A DNA stretch of 64,000 nt, taken from NCBI RefSeq assembly GCF_030161895.1, contig NZ_BSVB01000001.1:1922001-1986000 (forward strand), in the 5' to 3' direction. Of this stretch, positions 1-9,469 are shown piece by piece. The DNA is from Pseudolysinimonas kribbensis (GTDB lineage: Bacteria > Actinomycetota > Actinomycetes > Actinomycetales > Microbacteriaceae). The notes under the pieces were generated by a model. That model was given only the letters and a program-made list of their open reading frames with translations. It ran no database searches and had not been told where the DNA came from. A program made the position numbers and the translations under genes. Each line of letters starts with the position of its first letter. Position 1 is the stretch's first letter.

Positions 1-303
1 CGGGTCCTTCGCGGGCACCGCGAGCACCTTGGCGTCACCGCCCCCGTCGTCGGTCATGTGGAAGACCGCGACCGGGCGCACGCTCACGCCGACGCCCGGG
101 AACAGCGGGTACTGCGTGAGCACGAGCACGTCGAGCGGGTCGCCGTCGTCGCCGAGCGTGTGCTCGAAGAAGCCGTAGTCGGTGGGGTAGACGAACGTCG
201 TGTAGAGCACGCGGTCGAGGAACACCCGGCCGGTCTCGTGATCGACCTCGTACTTGTTGCGGCTGCCCCGGGGGATCTCGATGACCGCGTCGTAGTTCGC
301 CAT
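1..303 (-). CDS. ppa: Inorganic pyrophosphatase (3' end lies outside the window)
   Basis: Hydrolyses cytosolic pyrophosphate, pulling biosynthetic reactions forward. The visible 101 residues begin [20 protein letters not shown] and include the family I signature [11 protein letters not shown], whose Asp residues bind the metal ions. The start ATG (complement of 301-303) follows a clear GAGGAG ribosome binding site. The family is usually 160-170 residues, so roughly the last third is missing past the window edge. It is divergent from tilS, 35 bases away, a common arrangement in Actinobacteria. Identification is secure from the N-terminus alone. Confidence 0.96.
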   Translation of the reverse strand, partial: MANYDAVIEIPRGSRNKYEVDHETGRVFLDRVLYTTFVYPTDYGFFEHTLGDDGDPLDVLVLTQYPLFPGVGVSVRPVAVFHMTDDGGGDAKVLAVPAKDP

Positions 304-338
304 GCTGCTCCTCACGTGTGCGGCAATAACGTTAGTGG

Positions 339-1362
339 ATGCCCGATCGGCCCCGACTGACGCCGCCGATCGCCGACGTGCGCCGCGCGGTCCGCACCGC
401 CCTCTCCGATCTCGGCGTGCGCACGGGCGACGGGACCCCGTCGTTCGTGCTGGTGGCGCTGAGCGGGGGCCCGACTCGCTCGCGCTCGCGGCGGCGGTCG
501 CGTTCGAGGCGCCGCGGGCCGGCGTGGCGGCCGGTGCCGTGGTCGTCGACCACGGGCTGCAGACCGGATCGGCACGGGTCGCCGAGCGTGCGGCGCTCCA
601 GGCGCGCGACCTGGGCCTCGATCCCGTCACCGTGGTGCGCGTCGAGGTCGGTGCGGCCGGCGGTCCGGAGGCCGCGGCGCGCGACGCCCGGTATGCCGCC
701 CTCGAGCAGGCCGCGCGCGCGGCGGGCGCCGACGCCGTGCTGCTCGGGCACACCCTCGACGATCAGGCCGAGACCGTGCTGCTCGGCCTCGCGCGCGGGT
801 CGGGCGCCGCGAGCCTGCAGGGCATGGCGCCGATGAACGGGCTGTGGCGACGGCCGCTGCTCGGCATCCGGCGTGCGCAGACCCGGCAGGCGTGCGCGGA
901 TGCCGGGCTCGAGCCGTGGCACGACCCGCACAACGACGATCCGGGGTTCGCGCGCGTGCGGGTGCGGCGCAACGTGCTGCCGGTGCTCGAACGGGAGCTC
1001 GGGCCGGGCGTCGCGGAGGCGCTCGCCCGCACCGCCGAGCAGCTGCGGGAGGACAATGAGGCCCTCGACGCGTTCGCCGGCGAGGTCGCCGAGGACCTCG
1101 CCGATCACGCCGAGGCGGGGCTGACCCTGCCGGTGACCGCGCTCGCCGCGAACCCCCGGCGCTGCGCCAGCGGCTCGTGCGCCTGGCCGTGCGGAGCGAG
1201 TTCGGGCTCTCGCTCACGCGCGCGCAGACCCTCGAGGTGTGCCGTCTCGTGACCGACTGGCACGGGCAGGCCGGGGTCGATCTGCCCGGCGTTAGGGTGG
1301 TGCGGCGGGGCGTGCTCCTGCACTTCGAAAGCACCCAGACGCGCCCGTTGAGCGCCGAATGA
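339..1362 (+). CDS. tilS: tRNA(Ile)-lysidine synthetase, reading frame broken twice
   Basis: ATP-dependent enzyme that attaches lysine to C34 of tRNA-Ile(CAU), changing both decoding and charging; normally essential. The protein starts [20 protein letters not shown] at 339. The PP-loop motif SGGxDS is split: VALSGG is read in the first frame and DSLALAAAV in the next, with the break at the G/C run near 467. The second frame carries the [21 protein letters not shown] segment and [11 protein letters not shown] second break at the C run near 1153 shifts into a third frame carrying [11 protein letters not shown] to the stop at 1362. Adding one base at each site restores about 341 residues, the family's usual size. 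I read both as assembly errors, because hpt and ftsH follow in the normal order. Confidence 0.93.
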
Positions 1363-1375
1363 CGGGAGAGCCCTG

Positions 1376-1927
1376 ATGGAATCCGCCGACGTCGCCGCCG
1401 ACCTGTCGGGCGTCCTGCACACGGAGGCCGAGATCCGGGGCCGGATCGCCGAGCTGTGCCGAGAGATCGAGCGCGACTACGAGGGCCGCGACCTGCTGCT
1501 CATCGGTGTGCTGAAGGGCGCGGTCATGGTCATGGCCGACCTGTCGCGTGAGCTCAAACGCGACGTCGACATGGACTGGATGGCGGTCTCGTCCTACGGC
1601 GCCGGTACGCAGTCCTCGGGTGTCGTGCGCATCGTGAAGGACCTCGACACCGACCTCAGCGGCCGGAACGTGCTGATCGTCGAGGACATCGTCGACTCGG
1701 GGCTCACGCTCTCGTGGCTGCGCGCCAACCTGCAGACCCGGGGGCCGGCATCGGTCGAGATCTGCGCGCTGCTGCGCAAGCCGGAGGCCGCCAAGGTCGA
1801 GATCGACGCCCGCTACGTCGGGTTCGAGATCCCGAACGAGTTCGTCGTGGGTTACGGACTCGACTACGCGCAGCGCTACCGCAACCTGCGCGACGTCGCG
1901 GTGCTGGCGCCGCACATCTACAGCTAG
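1376..1927 (+). CDS. hpt: Hypoxanthine phosphoribosyltransferase
   Basis: Purine salvage: converts hypoxanthine or guanine plus PRPP to IMP or GMP in the cytosol. The 183-residue protein has the PRPP-binding motif VLIVEDIVDSGLT (about residues 98-110) and the N-terminal GVLKGAVMVMADL loop. The family length is normal. ATG 1376 follows GGGAGAG at good spacing and lies 13 bases after tilS, so the two are probably cotranscribed. The tilS-hpt-ftsH order is the standard actinobacterial one. Confidence 0.97.
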   Translation: MESADVAADLSGVLHTEAEIRGRIAELCREIERDYEGRDLLLIGVLKGAVMVMADLSRELKRDVDMDWMAVSSYGAGTQSSGVVRIVKDLDTDLSGRNVLIVEDIVDSGLTLSWLRANLQTRGPASVEICALLRKPEAAKVEIDARYVGFEIPNEFVVGYGLDYAQRYRNLRDVAVLAPHIYS

Positions 1928-1937
1928 CGACCGAGAA

Positions 1938-1997
1938 CCGACGACCGGGACGGTCGTCGGCACTGGCGCCGCGGCGAAGGCCAGAAATGGCCTTCGC
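1938..1997 (+). terminator. Two consecutive hairpins after hpt
   Basis: Arms CCGACGACC (1938-1946) and GGTCGTCGG (1952-1960) enclose a 5-nt loop. A second stem of 10 bp (1974-1983 with 1988-1997) closes a GAAA tetraloop. Neither has a clear T tract. They probably end or attenuate hpt transcription before ftsH. A -10-like GATAAT at 2056-2061 downstream may start ftsH transcription. Confidence 0.45.
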
Positions 1998-2105
1998 TTC
2001 TGAGCGGAGCGCGTGCGCCTCCGGCGAACGTCCAGGCAGGGCCAACGCATCGCGCGATAATCTGGGGGCCACTGTCAGGAGCGGGCGCCGTGCCCGAGTG
2101 CACCC

Positions 2106-4112
2106 ATGGACTTCAAGCGCATCCTGCGCGGACCGATCATCTGGATCGCGTTGGCGGGCCTCGCCATCGTCATCGCCTATTCGCTGATCACCGCGTCGGG
2201 TTTCAAGCAGATCACGACCCAGCAGGGCCTCGACCTCTTGAACGACCAGGGCACGGTCAAGACCGTCAAGGTCGTCGACGGTGACCAGCGGGTCGACATG
2301 ACGCTCAAGAGCTCGTACAAGGACTTCGGCACGCAGGTGCAGTTCTATTACGTCGCGCCGCGCGGCCTGGACGTCGTGAGCGCGGTCGACAAGTCGGGTG
2401 CCAAGTACGACGACCAGGCGCCGTCGACCAACTGGTTCGGCACGATCATCAGCCTCCTGCTGCCCGTACTGTTCATCGGCGCGATCTTCTGGTTCCTGCT
2501 CTCGAGCATGCAGGGCGGCGGCAACCGGGTCATGCAGTTCGGCAAGTCGAAGGCCAAGCTCGTCAGCAAGGAGAGCCCCAAGGTCACCTTCGCCGACGTC
2601 GCGGGCGCCGACGAGGCGGTCGAGGAGCTGCAGGAGATCAAGGACTTCCTCAAGGACCCGTCCAGGTTCCAGGCGGTGGGGGCGCGCATCCCGAAGGGCG
2701 TGCTGCTCTACGGCCCTCCCGGAACCGGCAAGACGCTCCTCGCGCGCGCGGTCGCGGGCGAGGCGGGCGTGCCGTTCTACTCGATCTCGGGCTCGGACTT
2801 CGTGGAGATGTTCGTCGGCGTCGGCGCGAGCCGCGTGCGCGACCTCTTCGAGCAGGCCAAGCAGAACTCGCCGGCGATCATCTTCGTCGACGAGATCGAC
2901 GCGGTCGGACGCCACCGCGGCGCCGGCCTCGGCGGCGGGCACGACGAGCGCGAGCAGACGCTGAACCAGCTGCTCGTCGAGATGGACGGGTTCGACGTCA
3001 AGACCAACGTCATCCTGATCGCGGCGACCAACCGCCCCGACATCCTCGACCCGGCCCTGCTGCGCCCCGGGCGCTTCGACCGCCAGATCGGCGTCGACGC
3101 CCCGGACCTCGAGGGCCGCAAGAAGATCCTGTCGGTGCACGCCAAGGGCAAGCCGATGGCCAAGGGCGTCGACCTCGAGGTGCTCGCGCGCAAGACGCCG
3201 GGCTTCACCGGGGCCGACCTGGCCAACGTGCTCAACGAGGGCGCCCTGCTCACCGCGCGCAGCAACGCGCAGCTCATCGACAACCGCGCCCTGGATGAGG
3301 CGGTCGACCGCGTCATGGCCGGCCCGCAGCGCCGCACCCGCGTGATGAAGGACAAGGAGAAGCTCATCACCGCGTACCACGAGGGCGGCCACGCCCTCGC
3401 CGCGGCGGCGATGCGCCACACCGACCCCGTGACCAAGGTGACGATCCTGCCGCGCGGCCGGGCCCTCGGCTACACGATGGTGCTGCCGCTGGAGGACAAG
3501 TACTCCGTCACCCGCAACGAGTTGCTCGACCAGCTCGCCTACGCGATGGGCGGCCGCGTCGCCGAGGAGATCGTGTTCCACGACCCCACCACCGGCGCCT
3601 CGAACGACATCGAGAAGGCGACCGGCATCGCGCGCAAGATGGTGACCGAGTACGGGATGTCGACCGACATCGGCGCCGTCAAGCTCGGCCAGTCGCAGGG
3701 CGAGGTCTTCCTCGGCCGCGACATGGGTCACCAGCGCGACTACTCGGAGGACATCGCCGAGAAGGTCGACCTCGAGGTGCGCAAGCTCATCGACGCCGCA
3801 CACGACGAGGCGTACTCGGTGCTCAACGCGAACCGCGACATCCTGGACAAGCTGGCGCGGGAACTGCTCGAGAAGGAGACGCTCGACCACGAGCAGCTGG
3901 CCACCATCTTCGCGGATGTGCGGAAGCTGCCGGAGCGACCGCAGTGGCTGTCGAGCACGAAGCGTCCGATCAGCGACCAGCCGCCGATCGAGATGCCGAA
4001 GGCACCCATCGACCTGGGGGCGACCGACGGCGGCGTGGACTCCGAGCAGACGCCGTCGCGCCCCAAGCGCGCACCGCGTCCGCGCAAGAGTCCCGGCATC
4101 GCGACCGCATGA
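2106..4112 (+). CDS. ftsH: ATP-dependent zinc metalloprotease FtsH
   Basis: Membrane-anchored AAA+ protease that degrades misfolded and regulatory membrane proteins; 668 residues. Two N-terminal transmembrane segments (about 9-27 and 115-135) flank a small extracytoplasmic domain. The AAA domain has Walker A GPPGTGKT and Walker B IIFVDEID, and the SRH region includes [19 protein letters not shown]. The protease domain has the zinc motif HEGGH (HExxH). ATG 2106 is chosen because [14 protein letters not shown] resembles family N-termini, although no strong ribosome binding site precedes it; CAGGAG lies about 27 bases upstream. The C-terminal 40 residues are a basic, Pro-rich tail. Confidence 0.97.
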   Translation: MDFKRILRGPIIWIALAGLAIVIAYSLITASGFKQITTQQGLDLLNDQGTVKTVKVVDGDQRVDMTLKSSYKDFGTQVQFYYVAPRGLDVVSAVDKSGAKYDDQAPSTNWFGTIISLLLPVLFIGAIFWFLLSSMQGGGNRVMQFGKSKAKLVSKESPKVTFADVAGADEAVEELQEIKDFLKDPSRFQAVGARIPKGVLLYGPPGTGKTLLARAVAGEAGVPFYSISGSDFVEMFVGVGASRVRDLFEQAKQNSPAIIFVDEIDAVGRHRGAGLGGGHDEREQTLNQLLVEMDGFDVKTNVILIAATNRPDILDPALLRPGRFDRQIGVDAPDLEGRKKILSVHAKGKPMAKGVDLEVLARKTPGFTGADLANVLNEGALLTARSNAQLIDNRALDEAVDRVMAGPQRRTRVMKDKEKLITAYHEGGHALAAAAMRHTDPVTKVTILPRGRALGYTMVLPLEDKYSVTRNELLDQLAYAMGGRVAEEIVFHDPTTGASNDIEKATGIARKMVTEYGMSTDIGAVKLGQSQGEVFLGRDMGHQRDYSEDIAEKVDLEVRKLIDAAHDEAYSVLNANRDILDKLARELLEKETLDHEQLATIFADVRKLPERPQWLSSTKRPISDQPPIEMPKAPIDLGATDGGVDSEQTPSRPKRAPRPRKSPGIATA

Positions 4113-4194
4113 CTCTGCGCGCCGCCGCTTCTGCGGCGCGACCGCTCCGCCGACCGCGCGCGAGCGCTCGGCTCCGCTGGCGTAGGGCGTGCGG

Positions 4195-5100
4195 ATGACG
4201 CGGCTGCTCGGCATCCTCAACGTCACCCCCGACTCGTTCAGCGACGGCGGCGTCTGGGAGGACACGGCCGCCGCGATCGACCGCGGCGTGGAGCTGCGCG
4301 AGCTCGGCGCGGACTACGTCGACGTGGGCGGCGAGTCGACCCGACCCGGCGCCGCCCCGGTCGACGTGGACGAGGAGCGCCGGCGCGTGCTCCCCGTCGT
4401 CGCGGGGCTCGCCGATCGGCGCGTGCCCGTCAGCATCGACACGATGCACGCCGAGGTGGCGCGCGCCGCGATCGACCTGGGCGCGCGGATCGTCAACGAC
4501 GTGTCGGGCGGCCTCGCCGATCCGGGCATGGCGCCGCTGATCGCCGCACGCGAGGTGCCGTACATCGCCATGCACTGGCGGGGCGGGGCCGACGAGCCGG
4601 TGCGGCACGACGACGTCGTGGCCGAGGTCCGCGCCGAGCTGAAGGCCCGCGTCGCCGAGTTGATCGTCTTCGGCGTCGATCCCGCCCGCCTGATCGTCGA
4701 CCCCGGCCTGGGCTTCGCCAAGGACGGGACGCACAACTGGGCGCTGCTCGGACACCTGGAGGAGTTCGCCGGCCTCGGGGCGGGGGTGCTCGTGGGCGCC
4801 TCCCGGAAGCGCTTCGTCGGGGAGCTGCTGCCGCCCGAGGCTTCCATGGAGGAGCGCGACACTCCGAGCGCGATCATCACGGCTCTCGCCGCGCGCTCCG
4901 GCGCGTGGGGCGTGCGGGTGCACGACGTCGCCGCGAGCCGGCGGGCCCTCGACGTCTGGGAGCGCTGGGAGCGCGGCGCGCAGGACTACCGGGCGCCCGC
5001 GGCGCTGACCGCCGGTGCGGCGGTCGAGGCGGAGCGCGGCACGGAGCTCGACGCGGAATCCGCCGTCGATCTGCGGCCCGAGACCGTGGCGACCTCGTGA
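4195..5100 (+). CDS. folP: Dihydropteroate synthase
   Basis: Condenses p-aminobenzoate with dihydropterin pyrophosphate in folate synthesis; the sulfonamide target. About 301 residues with the diagnostic LGILNVTPDSFSDGG at the N-terminus, GGESTRPGA, and VDPGLGFAKD. ATG 4195 is preferred over GTG 4189 because TAGGG sits at better spacing. The stop overlaps the GTG start of folB (GTGA), so translation is coupled. The gene follows ftsH by about 80 bases with no folE in between. The last 40 residues form an Ala/Glu-rich tail beyond the barrel. Confidence 0.96.
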   Translation: MTRLLGILNVTPDSFSDGGVWEDTAAAIDRGVELRELGADYVDVGGESTRPGAAPVDVDEERRRVLPVVAGLADRRVPVSIDTMHAEVARAAIDLGARIVNDVSGGLADPGMAPLIAAREVPYIAMHWRGGADEPVRHDDVVAEVRAELKARVAELIVFGVDPARLIVDPGLGFAKDGTHNWALLGHLEEFAGLGAGVLVGASRKRFVGELLPPEASMEERDTPSAIITALAARSGAWGVRVHDVAASRRALDVWERWERGAQDYRAPAALTAGAAVEAERGTELDAESAVDLRPETVATS

Positions 5101-5459
5101 GCGACTCGATCGAGCTCGTCGGCCTGCGCGCGATCGGTCACCACGGCGTCTTCGCGCACGAGCGCCAGAACGGGCAGCCGTTCCTCATCGACGTGCTCGT
5201 GCGACTGCCGCTCGGCGACGCCGCCGGCTCCGACGACCTCGCCCGCACCGTGCACTACGGCGAACTCGCGGAGCAGGCGGTCGCCGCCGTCGAGCGGGAT
5301 CCGGTGGACCTCATCGAGACGGTGGCCGAGCGGGTCGCCGCGGTCGCCCTGTCGTTCCCGGCCGTCGAATCGGTGCGGGTCACGGTGCACAAGCCCGAGG
5401 CGCCGATCGCGGTGCCGTTCGACGACGTGCGCGTCGTGATCGAGCGGAGCCGGTCGTGA
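5097..5459 (+). CDS. folB: Dihydroneopterin aldolase
   Basis: Cleaves 7,8-dihydroneopterin to 6-hydroxymethyl-dihydropterin and glycolaldehyde. The 120-residue protein starts with GTG as MSDSIELVGLRAIGHHGVFA; the GxxGHHGVF segment and a late VRVTVHKPEAPI (catalytic Lys region) are typical. The start overlaps the folP stop and the stop overlaps the folK start, making folP-folB-folK a tight operon. Confidence 0.95.
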   Translation: MSDSIELVGLRAIGHHGVFAHERQNGQPFLIDVLVRLPLGDAAGSDDLARTVHYGELAEQAVAAVERDPVDLIETVAERVAAVALSFPAVESVRVTVHKPEAPIAVPFDDVRVVIERSRS

Positions 5460-5947
5460 CCGTTCCCCGCGTCGCGGCCGCCGTGGTCGCGTACGGCGCG
5501 AACCTCGGCGACCGTCGGGCGACCGTCCTCGCGGCCGTCGCCGACCTCGCCTCGGCGGAGGGCGTTGAGGTGACCGCGGTCTCCGACGCGATCGAGACGG
5601 TGGCGCTGCGACCGCAGGGCGAGGATCCGACCGCACCGGCCTACCTCAACGGGGTCGTGCTGCTGCGCACGACGCTGCCGCCCGACGACCTGCTCGCGCT
5701 CCTGCACCGCATCGAGGCCGACCACGGCCGCGTGCGCACCGAGCACTGGGGCGATCGCACGCTCGACCTGGATCTCGTGGACTACGACGGCGAGAGGCGC
5801 GACGATCCCGCCCTCACGCTGCCGCATCCGCGCGCCGCCGAGCGCGCGTTCGTGCTGCGCCCGTGGCACCAGGTCGATCCGGATGCCGTGCTCCCCGGCC
5901 GGGGACGGGTCGCCGACCTGCTCACCGCGCTCGAGGCGACATCGTGA
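5456..5947 (+). CDS. folK: 6-hydroxymethyl-dihydropterin pyrophosphokinase
   Basis: Transfers pyrophosphate from ATP to 6-hydroxymethyl-dihydropterin, feeding folP. The 163-residue protein has YGANLGDRRATVLAAV at the N-terminus and WGDRTLDLDLVDY, which holds the paired Asp residues for Mg-ATP, followed by LTLPHPRAAERAFVL. The GTG start at 5456 overlaps folB by four bases. The stop overlaps the GTG of the next gene. Confidence 0.95.
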   Translation: MTVPRVAAAVVAYGANLGDRRATVLAAVADLASAEGVEVTAVSDAIETVALRPQGEDPTAPAYLNGVVLLRTTLPPDDLLALLHRIEADHGRVRTEHWGDRTLDLDLVDYDGERRDDPALTLPHPRAAERAFVLRPWHQVDPDAVLPGRGRVADLLTALEATS

Positions 5948-6426
5948 AGCACACCAGTCCCGCGCTTCTCGTCGCGATCGCGGCCTTCGGCGGCGTCGCC
6001 GGATTCGGCATCCAGGCGGCGCTGGCGGCGGCGAGCCTGGCCAAACTGCGGCCGGAGTACACGTTCCCGCTCAGTCTCGTGATCATCGCGGCCCTCGTGA
6101 TCGTGCTGGCGGTGCCCATCCGCCGGGCGGTCCGCGGATCCCAGCGCCAGCTCATCAACCCGTTCTACGCGACGCGGGTCGTCGTGCTCGCCAAGGCGAG
6201 CAGCATCGTGGGCGCGCTGCTCGCGGGCGGTGCGCTCGGGCTGCTCGCCGATCTCGTGCTGCGCGGGTCGCCCAATGGCGAGACGTTCGGACGCATCCTC
6301 GCCGCGCTCGCCGGGGGCATCGTGCTGCTCATCGCGGGACTGGTCGCCGAGTACCTCTGTCGGGTGCCGCCGCACGATGACGATGACGACCGGCACGGCG
6401 GTCACCCCGAGCGGGTACGGTCATAG
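5944..6426 (+). CDS. DUF3180 family membrane protein
   Basis: A 160-residue membrane protein that starts with GTG inside the folK stop (GTGA overlap). Four hydrophobic segments are evident (about residues 6-28, 38-56, 80-103 and 117-138), followed by an acidic, His-rich tail (PPHDDDDDRHGGH). Proteins of this type (DUF3180) sit directly after folK in many Actinobacteria; the function is unknown. The tight coupling to the folate genes suggests co-expression rather than a shared pathway. Confidence 0.85.
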   Translation: MKHTSPALLVAIAAFGGVAGFGIQAALAAASLAKLRPEYTFPLSLVIIAALVIVLAVPIRRAVRGSQRQLINPFYATRVVVLAKASSIVGALLAGGALGLLADLVLRGSPNGETFGRILAALAGGIVLLIAGLVAEYLCRVPPHDDDDDRHGGHPERVRS

Positions 6427-6428
6427 CG

Positions 6429-6914
6429 ATGTCCGCCCGCCTCGATCCCGCGCCCGGTGACTGGAAGCGGGTCGCCCCGCGCTACGTCTGGGTCGACCTG
6501 GTCGGCACCATCGTGGGCTGGGTCGTGATCACGGTCGCCGTCTCGCTGCCGTGGTGGGTCTCGCATCAGGCGTGGATGCTCGTCTTCCCGGCCGCCGCGT
6601 TCGTCATCCTGGTGCTGCTCGCGGCCTTCACGCCGCGCCGCGTGCGCTCGATCGGATATCGGCTCCGCGACGACGACCTGCTCTTCCGCCGAGGGCTGAT
6701 GTTCCAGCGCTTCGTCGCGGTGCCGTACGGCCGCATGCAGCTCGTCGACATCAACCGGGGCCCGCTCGACCGGGCGCTCGGTCTCGCCGGACTCCGGCTC
6801 GTCACCGCCGCGGCGGCGAGCAACGTGACGGTGCCCGGTCTGCCGATGGCCGACGCCGAGGAGCTGCGCGACCGCCTCGTCGAGCTCGCGGAGACGCGCC
6901 GGGCGGGGCTGTGA
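6429..6914 (+). CDS. PH domain-containing membrane protein (YdbS-like)
   Basis: 161 residues with two adjacent membrane segments (about 27-47 and 50-68), then a bacterial pleckstrin-homology domain. The domain includes YRLRDDDLLFRRGLMFQRFVAVPYGRMQLVDINRGPLDRALGLA, split here by family pattern, and ends AEELRDRLVELAETRR. In Bacillus, YdbS and YdbT act as a pair in resistance to antimicrobial peptides and amylocyclicin; a similar envelope role here is inference. It is followed immediately by the larger YdbT-like partner. Confidence 0.85.
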   Translation: MSARLDPAPGDWKRVAPRYVWVDLVGTIVGWVVITVAVSLPWWVSHQAWMLVFPAAAFVILVLLAAFTPRRVRSIGYRLRDDDLLFRRGLMFQRFVAVPYGRMQLVDINRGPLDRALGLAGLRLVTAAAASNVTVPGLPMADAEELRDRLVELAETRRAGL

Positions 6915-8541
6915 GCTCTCTTCCCCGGCATCCGCGCCCGTCGATCCGGCGGCCGCCAGGAAGGCGGAGGACCTCGCCGACGGCGAATGGCACCGCCTCC
7001 ATCCGGCGACGCCGCTGCTGCGCGGCGGCATCGCGTTCATCGCCATCGTCGGCATCGTCATCAGCCAGCTGCGTGAGCGACTCGTCGATCTCTTCGTGCC
7101 GCAGGCCGGCGACTACGGCGGCGGCGATCCCATCGACCTCATCGTGCGCCACCAGCTCGTGCCGATCGCCTTGCTCATCGTGTTCGGGGTGCTGCTGATC
7201 GTGATCGGCATCTTCTACCTGTCGTGGCGCATGCACACCTTCCGCATCACGGGCGACGAGGTGGAGGTGCGCAGCGGCATCCTGTTCCGCACCAATCGCA
7301 AGGGGCGCCTCGACCGCATCCAGGGCGTCGATGTGACCCGCCAGGTGCTCCCGCGGATCTTCGGTGCCGCGAGGCTCGAGATCAAGGTGGCCGGCCAGGA
7401 CGCCAACGTCAACCTCGCCTACCTCTCCAGCCGCAGCGCGGACGCGCTGCGCCGGGTGATCCTGCGCCGGGCGTCGGGGCTGCGCGAGCAGACGCTCGCC
7501 GCCGCGTCGGATCCGGCGGACGCCGCCGGTGCGGCCGCGATCCTGAACCAGCGGTACCAGGAGTTCACCGCACCGGAGCTCGACCCGTCGCTGGCACCGC
7601 CCACCTCGGTCGTGCAGATGCACCCCGGGCGGCTGGTCGGCTCGACCGTGCTCAGCACCGCCACGCTGTGGTTCGTCGTGATCCTCGCCGTCGCGGTCGG
7701 TATGGCGATCGGATTCCACGTCTACGAGGTGCTGTTCGGCCTCGTGCCGCTGCTGTTCGGTCTCGGCTCGGTGCTCGTGCGCCGCGTCACGAAGTCGCTG
7801 CGGTACTCGATCGCCGGCACGGCCGACGGGGTGCGCGTCGGCTACGGCCTGCTCTCGCTGAGCAACGAGACACTGCCGCCCGGCCGCATCCACTCCGTGC
7901 AGGTCAGCCAGGAGCTGCTGTGGCGGCCGTTCGACTGGTGGGAGGTGCGGGTCAACCTCGCGAGCCGCTCGCGCGAGCGCGGCCAGGAGGGTCGGCGCGG
8001 CACGATGATCCTGCCGGTAGGCAGCCGCGCCGAGGTGCTGAAGGTGCTCGAGCTCACGCTGCCCGAGCTGCTCGCCGCGGAGGGCATGGAGCCGCTCGTG
8101 CGCGCATCGCTCGAGGGCGGCCGCCCGGACGACGGCTTCACGGTCTCGCCGCCCCGCGCCCGCATCCTGCGCTGGTTCTCGCGTCGCCGCAACGGCTTCG
8201 CCTTGCGACCGGATGCCGTGCTGCTGCGTCGCGGAGCCATCTGGCGCGACCTCGTGGTCGTGCCGGCGGCGCGCATGCAGAGCGTGGCGGTGCACCAGGG
8301 GCCGCTGCTGCGCCGGCTGCGGCTGGCCGCCATCCACGTGCACACCGTCGCGGGTCCGATCACCGCCCGGCTCGGGGCCCTCGACGCGGACGATGCCGCG
8401 GGATTCTTCCGCGACGCGGCCGCCGCGGACGTCGCGGCCGCCGTCGCCGACCGCTCGCACCGCTGGGGAGCGCAGCGCTCGGAGCTCGCTCCGCCACGGG
8501 CGCACGACCGACGCCCCGAGTTCCCGGCGGCGCCGGCGTGA
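6911..8541 (+). CDS. Multi-PH-domain membrane protein (YdbT-like), frame broken near the start
   Basis: A large membrane protein with repeated bacterial PH domains and paired membrane helices, the partner of the upstream PH protein. The body from 7096 encodes two helices (about LVPIALLIVFGVLLIVIG) followed by a PH domain with RTNRKGRLDRIQGVDVTRQ, then further helix pairs and two more PH-like segments. The start is probably GTG 6911, overlapping the previous stop. One missing C near 6923 (CTTCCCCGG) would join it to the frame reading DPAAARKAEDLADGEWHRLHP, which looks like a genuine family N-terminus. Repaired length is about 543 residues. Confidence 0.85.
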
Positions 8542-8562
8542 GCGCGGCATGAGCCCGGCGTC

Positions 8563-9270
8563 ATGAGCGCCGACCGCGACGGCCGCCTCGGCATCGGGAT
8601 CGTCGGGGCCGGACGTGTCGGGCCGGTGCTGGGCGCCTCGCTCGGCGGGGCGGGCCACGCGATCGTGGGCATCAGCGCCGTCTCGCAATCCAGCCGCGAC
8701 CGCGCGGAGGCGATGCTGCCGGGCGTGCCGGTGCTCACAGTGCCCGAGATCGTGGAGCGGAGCGAGTTGGTGCTGCTCGCCGTGCCGCCGGATCAGTTGC
8801 CGGAGCTCGTGGCCGGGCTGGCGGCGACCGGGGCATGGCAGCCGGGACAGCTGGTCGTGCACACCGCGGCGGAGTACGGCGTCGGCGTGCTCGCCCCCGC
8901 GCTGTCGGCCGGCGCGATCCCGCTCGCCATCCATCCGGCGATGGCGTTCACCGGCACGAGCATCGACCTCGCGCGGCTGCGGGACGCCTGGTGCGCCGTC
9001 ACGGCGCCCGGCCCCGTGCTGCTGATCGGCCAGGCACTGGTCGTCGAGATGGGGGCGGAGCCCGTCGTCATCGCCGAGGCCGACCGCCCCGCGTACGCCG
9101 AGGCGATCGGCGCGGCCTCGGAGTTCTCGTCGGCCGTCGTCGGGCAGTCGGTCGAGCGACTGCGGGCCATCGGCGTCGAGCGACCGGGGCGGATGCTCGG
9201 ACCGCTCGTGCGCTCGGCCGTGGAGAACGCCCTCGACGCGGGCGACGCCGGCGACCCCGCTGTCGGCTAG
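8563..9270 (+). CDS. Rossmann-fold / DUF2520 protein, possibly shortened at the C-terminus
   Basis: A 235-residue protein with an N-terminal NAD(P)-type Rossmann motif (GIVGAGRVGPVLG) and a DUF2520 region with IHPAMAFTG and a C-terminal helical part ending LGPLVRSAVENALDAGDAG. Relatives I know of usually continue for several more tens of residues; here the stop comes directly after DPAVG. In Actinobacteria this gene is usually followed by panC. Here panC lies 15 kb away, and the last 19 bases are nearly repeated at 20351-20369, so the C-terminus may have been altered by an insertion. The function is unknown. Confidence 0.85.
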   Translation: MSADRDGRLGIGIVGAGRVGPVLGASLGGAGHAIVGISAVSQSSRDRAEAMLPGVPVLTVPEIVERSELVLLAVPPDQLPELVAGLAATGAWQPGQLVVHTAAEYGVGVLAPALSAGAIPLAIHPAMAFTGTSIDLARLRDAWCAVTAPGPVLLIGQALVVEMGAEPVVIAEADRPAYAEAIGAASEFSSAVVGQSVERLRAIGVERPGRMLGPLVRSAVENALDAGDAGDPAVG

Positions 9271-9271
9271 C
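9253..9271 (+). repeat. Left copy of a 19-bp direct repeat at the DUF2520 stop codon
   Basis: GACCCCGCTGTCGGCTAGC, matching 20351-20369 at 18 of 19 positions. Both copies include a TAG stop preceded by codons for DPAVG. The pair brackets the catabolic block and is a candidate boundary of its insertion. In such GC-rich DNA a chance match of this size is possible. Confidence 0.45.
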
Positions 9272-9394
9272 GGTCGCACGGCGTCGGCGGCCGCCCGATC
9301 ACGGCAGACGGGCTCCGAATCGCCTGTGGCGTTCGGCCATGTCCGCATGCGCGCAGGGCCGGGTCGCGCCGGAGTTCATGTATCCGAACTTCAG

Positions 9395-9423
9395 TTTTCA
9401 TAGCCGAAACGCGTGGCTAGAGT
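9395..9423 (+). promoter_or_regulatory. Candidate promoter of the first sugar-ABC operon
   Basis: A -35-like TTTTCA (9395-9400) and a -10-like TAGAGT (9418-9423) are separated by 17 bases, in the only AT-rich patch of this gap. The overlapping sequence GAACTTCAGTTTTC (9387-9400) resembles the IclR-type palindrome at 34199-34214 (core GAATTTAGTTT), so the in-cluster IclR regulator may bind here. Confidence 0.45.
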
Positions 9424-9469
9424 TGCCGCACTTACTCACACATGCACCAATCGGCATAAGGAGGCATCA

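Noticed and set aside
339..1362. Programmed frameshifting in tilS, lysS and others
   Set aside because: The shifts occur at many unrelated genes, always with the sign of a missing base, with no slippery heptamer plus structure. An assembly artefact explains them better.
2090..2106. Alternative GTG start for ftsH behind CAGGAG
   Set aside because: GTG 2090 is out of frame with ftsH, and ATG 2106 gives the canonical N-terminus.
1704..4265. Very long open frame antisense to hpt-ftsH-folP
   Set aside because: It is a by-product of high GC content: Arg/Ala/Val/Asp-rich, without domains, and opposite well-identified core genes. The same holds for the other long antisense frames, such as 6802-9348, 28705-31482, 33942-36419 and 54872-57868.
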